The translations under genes and the position numbers were made by a program. Shown here one piece after another: positions 61,865 through 64,000 of a stretch of DNA of 64,000 nt. The notes beneath the pieces were generated by a model. That model did no database searches and had not been told where the DNA came from. It worked only from the letters and a program-made list of their open reading frames with translations. The DNA is taken from contig CM034541.1 of the NCBI GenBank assembly GCA_020002185.1, positions 47,866,029 through 47,930,028 on the forward strand. The letters run 5' to 3'. Each line of letters starts with the position of its first letter. Position 1 is the first letter of the stretch. The DNA is from Paraescarpia echinospica (lineage: Eukaryota > Annelida > Polychaeta > Sabellida > Siboglinidae).

Positions 61865-61910
<46 letters not shown>

Positions 61911-61918
61911 CACACCAC
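61800..61918. repeat. (CA)n microsatellite
   Basis: Interrupted CACACA tract, with pure runs near 61868-61908. Confidence 0.95.
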
Positions 61919-62068
61919 GTGACATGTGAACAAGGATTCCATTGGTTTATCGAGAGTGCAATATCTACATTCACCTACATATGGTCGGCCCTATCAGATG
62001 GTTGTCAATGTTTTAGATCAACACTCATGTTGCTGTCCTCCTTGTTCCTTGCTGTACAGGGGTGGGGG

Positions 62069-62597
62069 TAGTGGCGCGGGAACGAAATTTATATTGGGGG
62101 GCTACAAAAATGTTCGTCGCCGCGCCGCGCCGCCGCATATCTTCACATCTTCCTTCACCTTGTGACTGTCTCGGTTGGCTCGACTGTGACATCGGAAGAC
62201 AGGAGGGGTGCTGTTTGAAATTTATTTTTTTACGTCGCGCCGCTGCTGTAAATTTACCTTCTCCAGCGTTTCTACGTTGTCCTGTCTTGGTTGAAATGAT
62301 GACACCCGAGGACCAGGGGGGGTGCGATGGGGGGGTACTTTGTAATTATTTTCCGCCGCCTATTACTGAGAGGGGGGGGGCAGAAAACCATATCTTTGCC
62401 CTCCAATTGCACACACCTTTCACAGTCGACAAAAATGCACATTAATCGTCTCATAATATTTAGATTTCCACCCGCCATTGACGCTCGCCACAAAAACAAA
62501 CATTCACGCTCACATTTAATGGGAGGGAGCAAAACCATATGTCTGCCCCCCGGAGAAATTCCAGGGGGCAGCCGCCCCCCGCCCGTTTCCGCGCCTA
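62069..62597. mobile_element. Possible GC-rich MITE
   Basis: Left TAGTGGCGCGGGAACG and right complement TAGGCGCGGAAACG form imperfect inverted ends about 530 bp apart, with G/C homopolymer-rich subterminal DNA (GGGGGGC, CCCCCC). Flanking TA could be a duplication. Superfamily not assigned. Confidence 0.45.
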
Positions 62598-62925
62598 TGG
62601 GTAGGGGTCAGATACAATGGTTCCGAACCACACGCTGTATTCAATTTGTTTTATCCATAGCTCCTTCTCTCCGTCTTTCATCCCCCCGATCATCTCATGT
62701 CCCTTCTCATGCAGTCCTCCCATCTCAGCTGTGGCCTTCCTCATTACTGTGTTCTTGGTGCTGTTCCAACGCTGCTGTCTGCTATTTTTCCTGCATCCAT
62801 CATTGCCAAGCAGCCTGTCCATCTCATCCGGCTTCTCAATAATCCTCCTGTTAGGCTGCATTGCTCAGGTCGTTCGTCCTTCTTCTGTCTACCCTCTTTG
62901 TTCTTGTTATTCTTTGAACCCAGTT

Positions 62926-63910
62926 GTCCAGTAGAAATTGACGATGACCGGGACATTTTTTTTAAAGCCATTTTTAAGATGACCAGTAGGGTTTCCTGGA
63001 CTTCCAAAAAAAAAACCAACCAGAATCAACCATATGGAAACTTGATTTTTTTACGAAAAACATACCTCCCTTTTTGTAAGATTTTTCTTTGTATTGGCTG
63101 TACATACGTAGATGTTAGTCCATTGAATATATGTGGTATGGAAAGGTAAACAAGAAATGTGTTCATAATTGTTTGCCAATGCCCAACGGTAATATTATAT
63201 TTTGGTTGATTTATTAGTGAGGAATCCAAAGCTAGTAAGATAGAATTTGAAATATATGTCTGAGTAATTATGTTATAACAGTAAAGCTAGCTACTGCTGC
63301 ATAATATAGTATACATATTATGAAGAGTGCCTAGAAAATGTCGTACATCTTTTTCGGGAACGGATTGCTGATATGGAGCAATGTGTCTTTTGTCAAGAAG
63401 GTGTTGGTGGTTTTACTGGCTTAATGACAACACCTAGAAAGAAAGAGTTCGATTCAATGGTTGGTTTTTTTACCCCATCATTGATTTGGTCACCTCCAGG
63501 CTCTCCAAAAACTTCAAATTGTACCCACAAATTCACCCTCTGCCCTAAATATTGGTGGGCTAATCCTCTCTTCAGCGCTCCACCAAAACAATTTACACCA
63601 CAAAAATGCACACCATTAAATATATATGTATGTGTATATATATATATATATATATACATATATATTCGATGGACTGGCATATGTATATGGACAGCCAATA
63701 TAAAGTAAATCATACAAAACGCGAACATATTCAATAGACATGGTACGTTTGTTTTTCATGAAGAAAAAAATCGAGCTTCCTAAAGTTGATTTTGGTTGGG
63801 TTTTGTTCTGGTAGTTCAGAAACCCTACTGGACATCTTAAAACAAAACAAAAATGGTTTTTTAACTTAAATGTCCGGGTTTGGTCAGAATTGTGCTAAAT
63901 TCTACTGGAC
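62926..63910. mobile_element. Foldback/MITE element with ~130-bp inverted ends
   Basis: The left end GTCCAGTAGAAATTGAC... and the complement of the right end GTCCAGTAGAATTTAGC match over about 130 bp, including CCGGGACATT, GACCAGTAGGGTTTC and AACCAGAATCAAC. The interior has a TATATA tract (63617-63668). The duplication is unresolved and no protein is recognised. Confidence 0.75.
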
Positions 63911-64000
63911 TAGTATAAGCATGCCGATATAACACACGCTCTCATGACTTTCCCTTTCAGCTTTTTCGAGATTTTAATGTCCATCATGACTCCCTCTACC

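Overview
This is nuclear DNA from an animal, most probably a lophotrochozoan such as a mollusc. Genes are split by GT-AG introns, spacing is wide, composition is AT-rich with long microsatellites, and the one gene that can be rebuilt completely (NSA2) encodes a 260-residue protein of the metazoan type. The transposon mix (CR1-type LINEs with PHD plus esterase ORF1, P/THAP and hAT elements, tRNA-derived short repeats, foldback elements) is usual for marine invertebrates. The species assignment is inference. There is no operon, CRISPR array or other prokaryote-like system.

Host genes, left to right: (1) the 3' exons of a Ras-like GTPase (79-1009, +); (2) NSA2, a pre-60S ribosome assembly factor (11392-26820, +), ten coding exons over 15.4 kb, with introns hosting at least eight repeat insertions; (3) a THAP-domain plus C2H2 zinc-finger gene on the minus strand (35889 down to 29270), four proposed exons; (4) a lone THAP start exon (37003, +), head-to-head with it and cut off by a LINE; (5) a decayed gene with a GRPKG (AT-hook-like) exon and a Cys-rich C-terminus (42159-44240, +); (6) a membrane-anchored glycosyltransferase-like exon (59124 down to 58308, -).

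Mobile DNA dominates. Two near full-length copies of one CR1-clade LINE (5199-9403 and 37127-41587) are both inactivated. A nearly intact hAT transposon (12493-15589) with a 5-bp target duplication lies in NSA2 intron 1. A broken P-element-like transposon with THAP exon and transposase (51439-55426) contains a nested 1,090-bp element with 14-bp terminal inverted repeats and a 6-bp duplication. Other items are hAT-type MITEs (21991-22987, 33807-34990, 49242-50764), a large foldback element with arms of ~195-bp tandem units (17125-19940), a foldback carrying an inverted pair of tRNA-like sequences (47548-48252), a LINE 5' fragment with a 2A-like motif and a triplicated PHD core (46655-45954, -), two other reverse transcriptase scraps, and a family of at least five short dispersed repeats.

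The best candidates for novelty are the nested P/hAT structure, the tRNA-like foldback, the giant foldback inside NSA2 and the triplicated PHD/2A LINE fragment. I see no coordinated multi-gene system: the genes are unrelated neighbours in a transposon-rich landscape. All identifications are by eye from translated motifs; no search was run.
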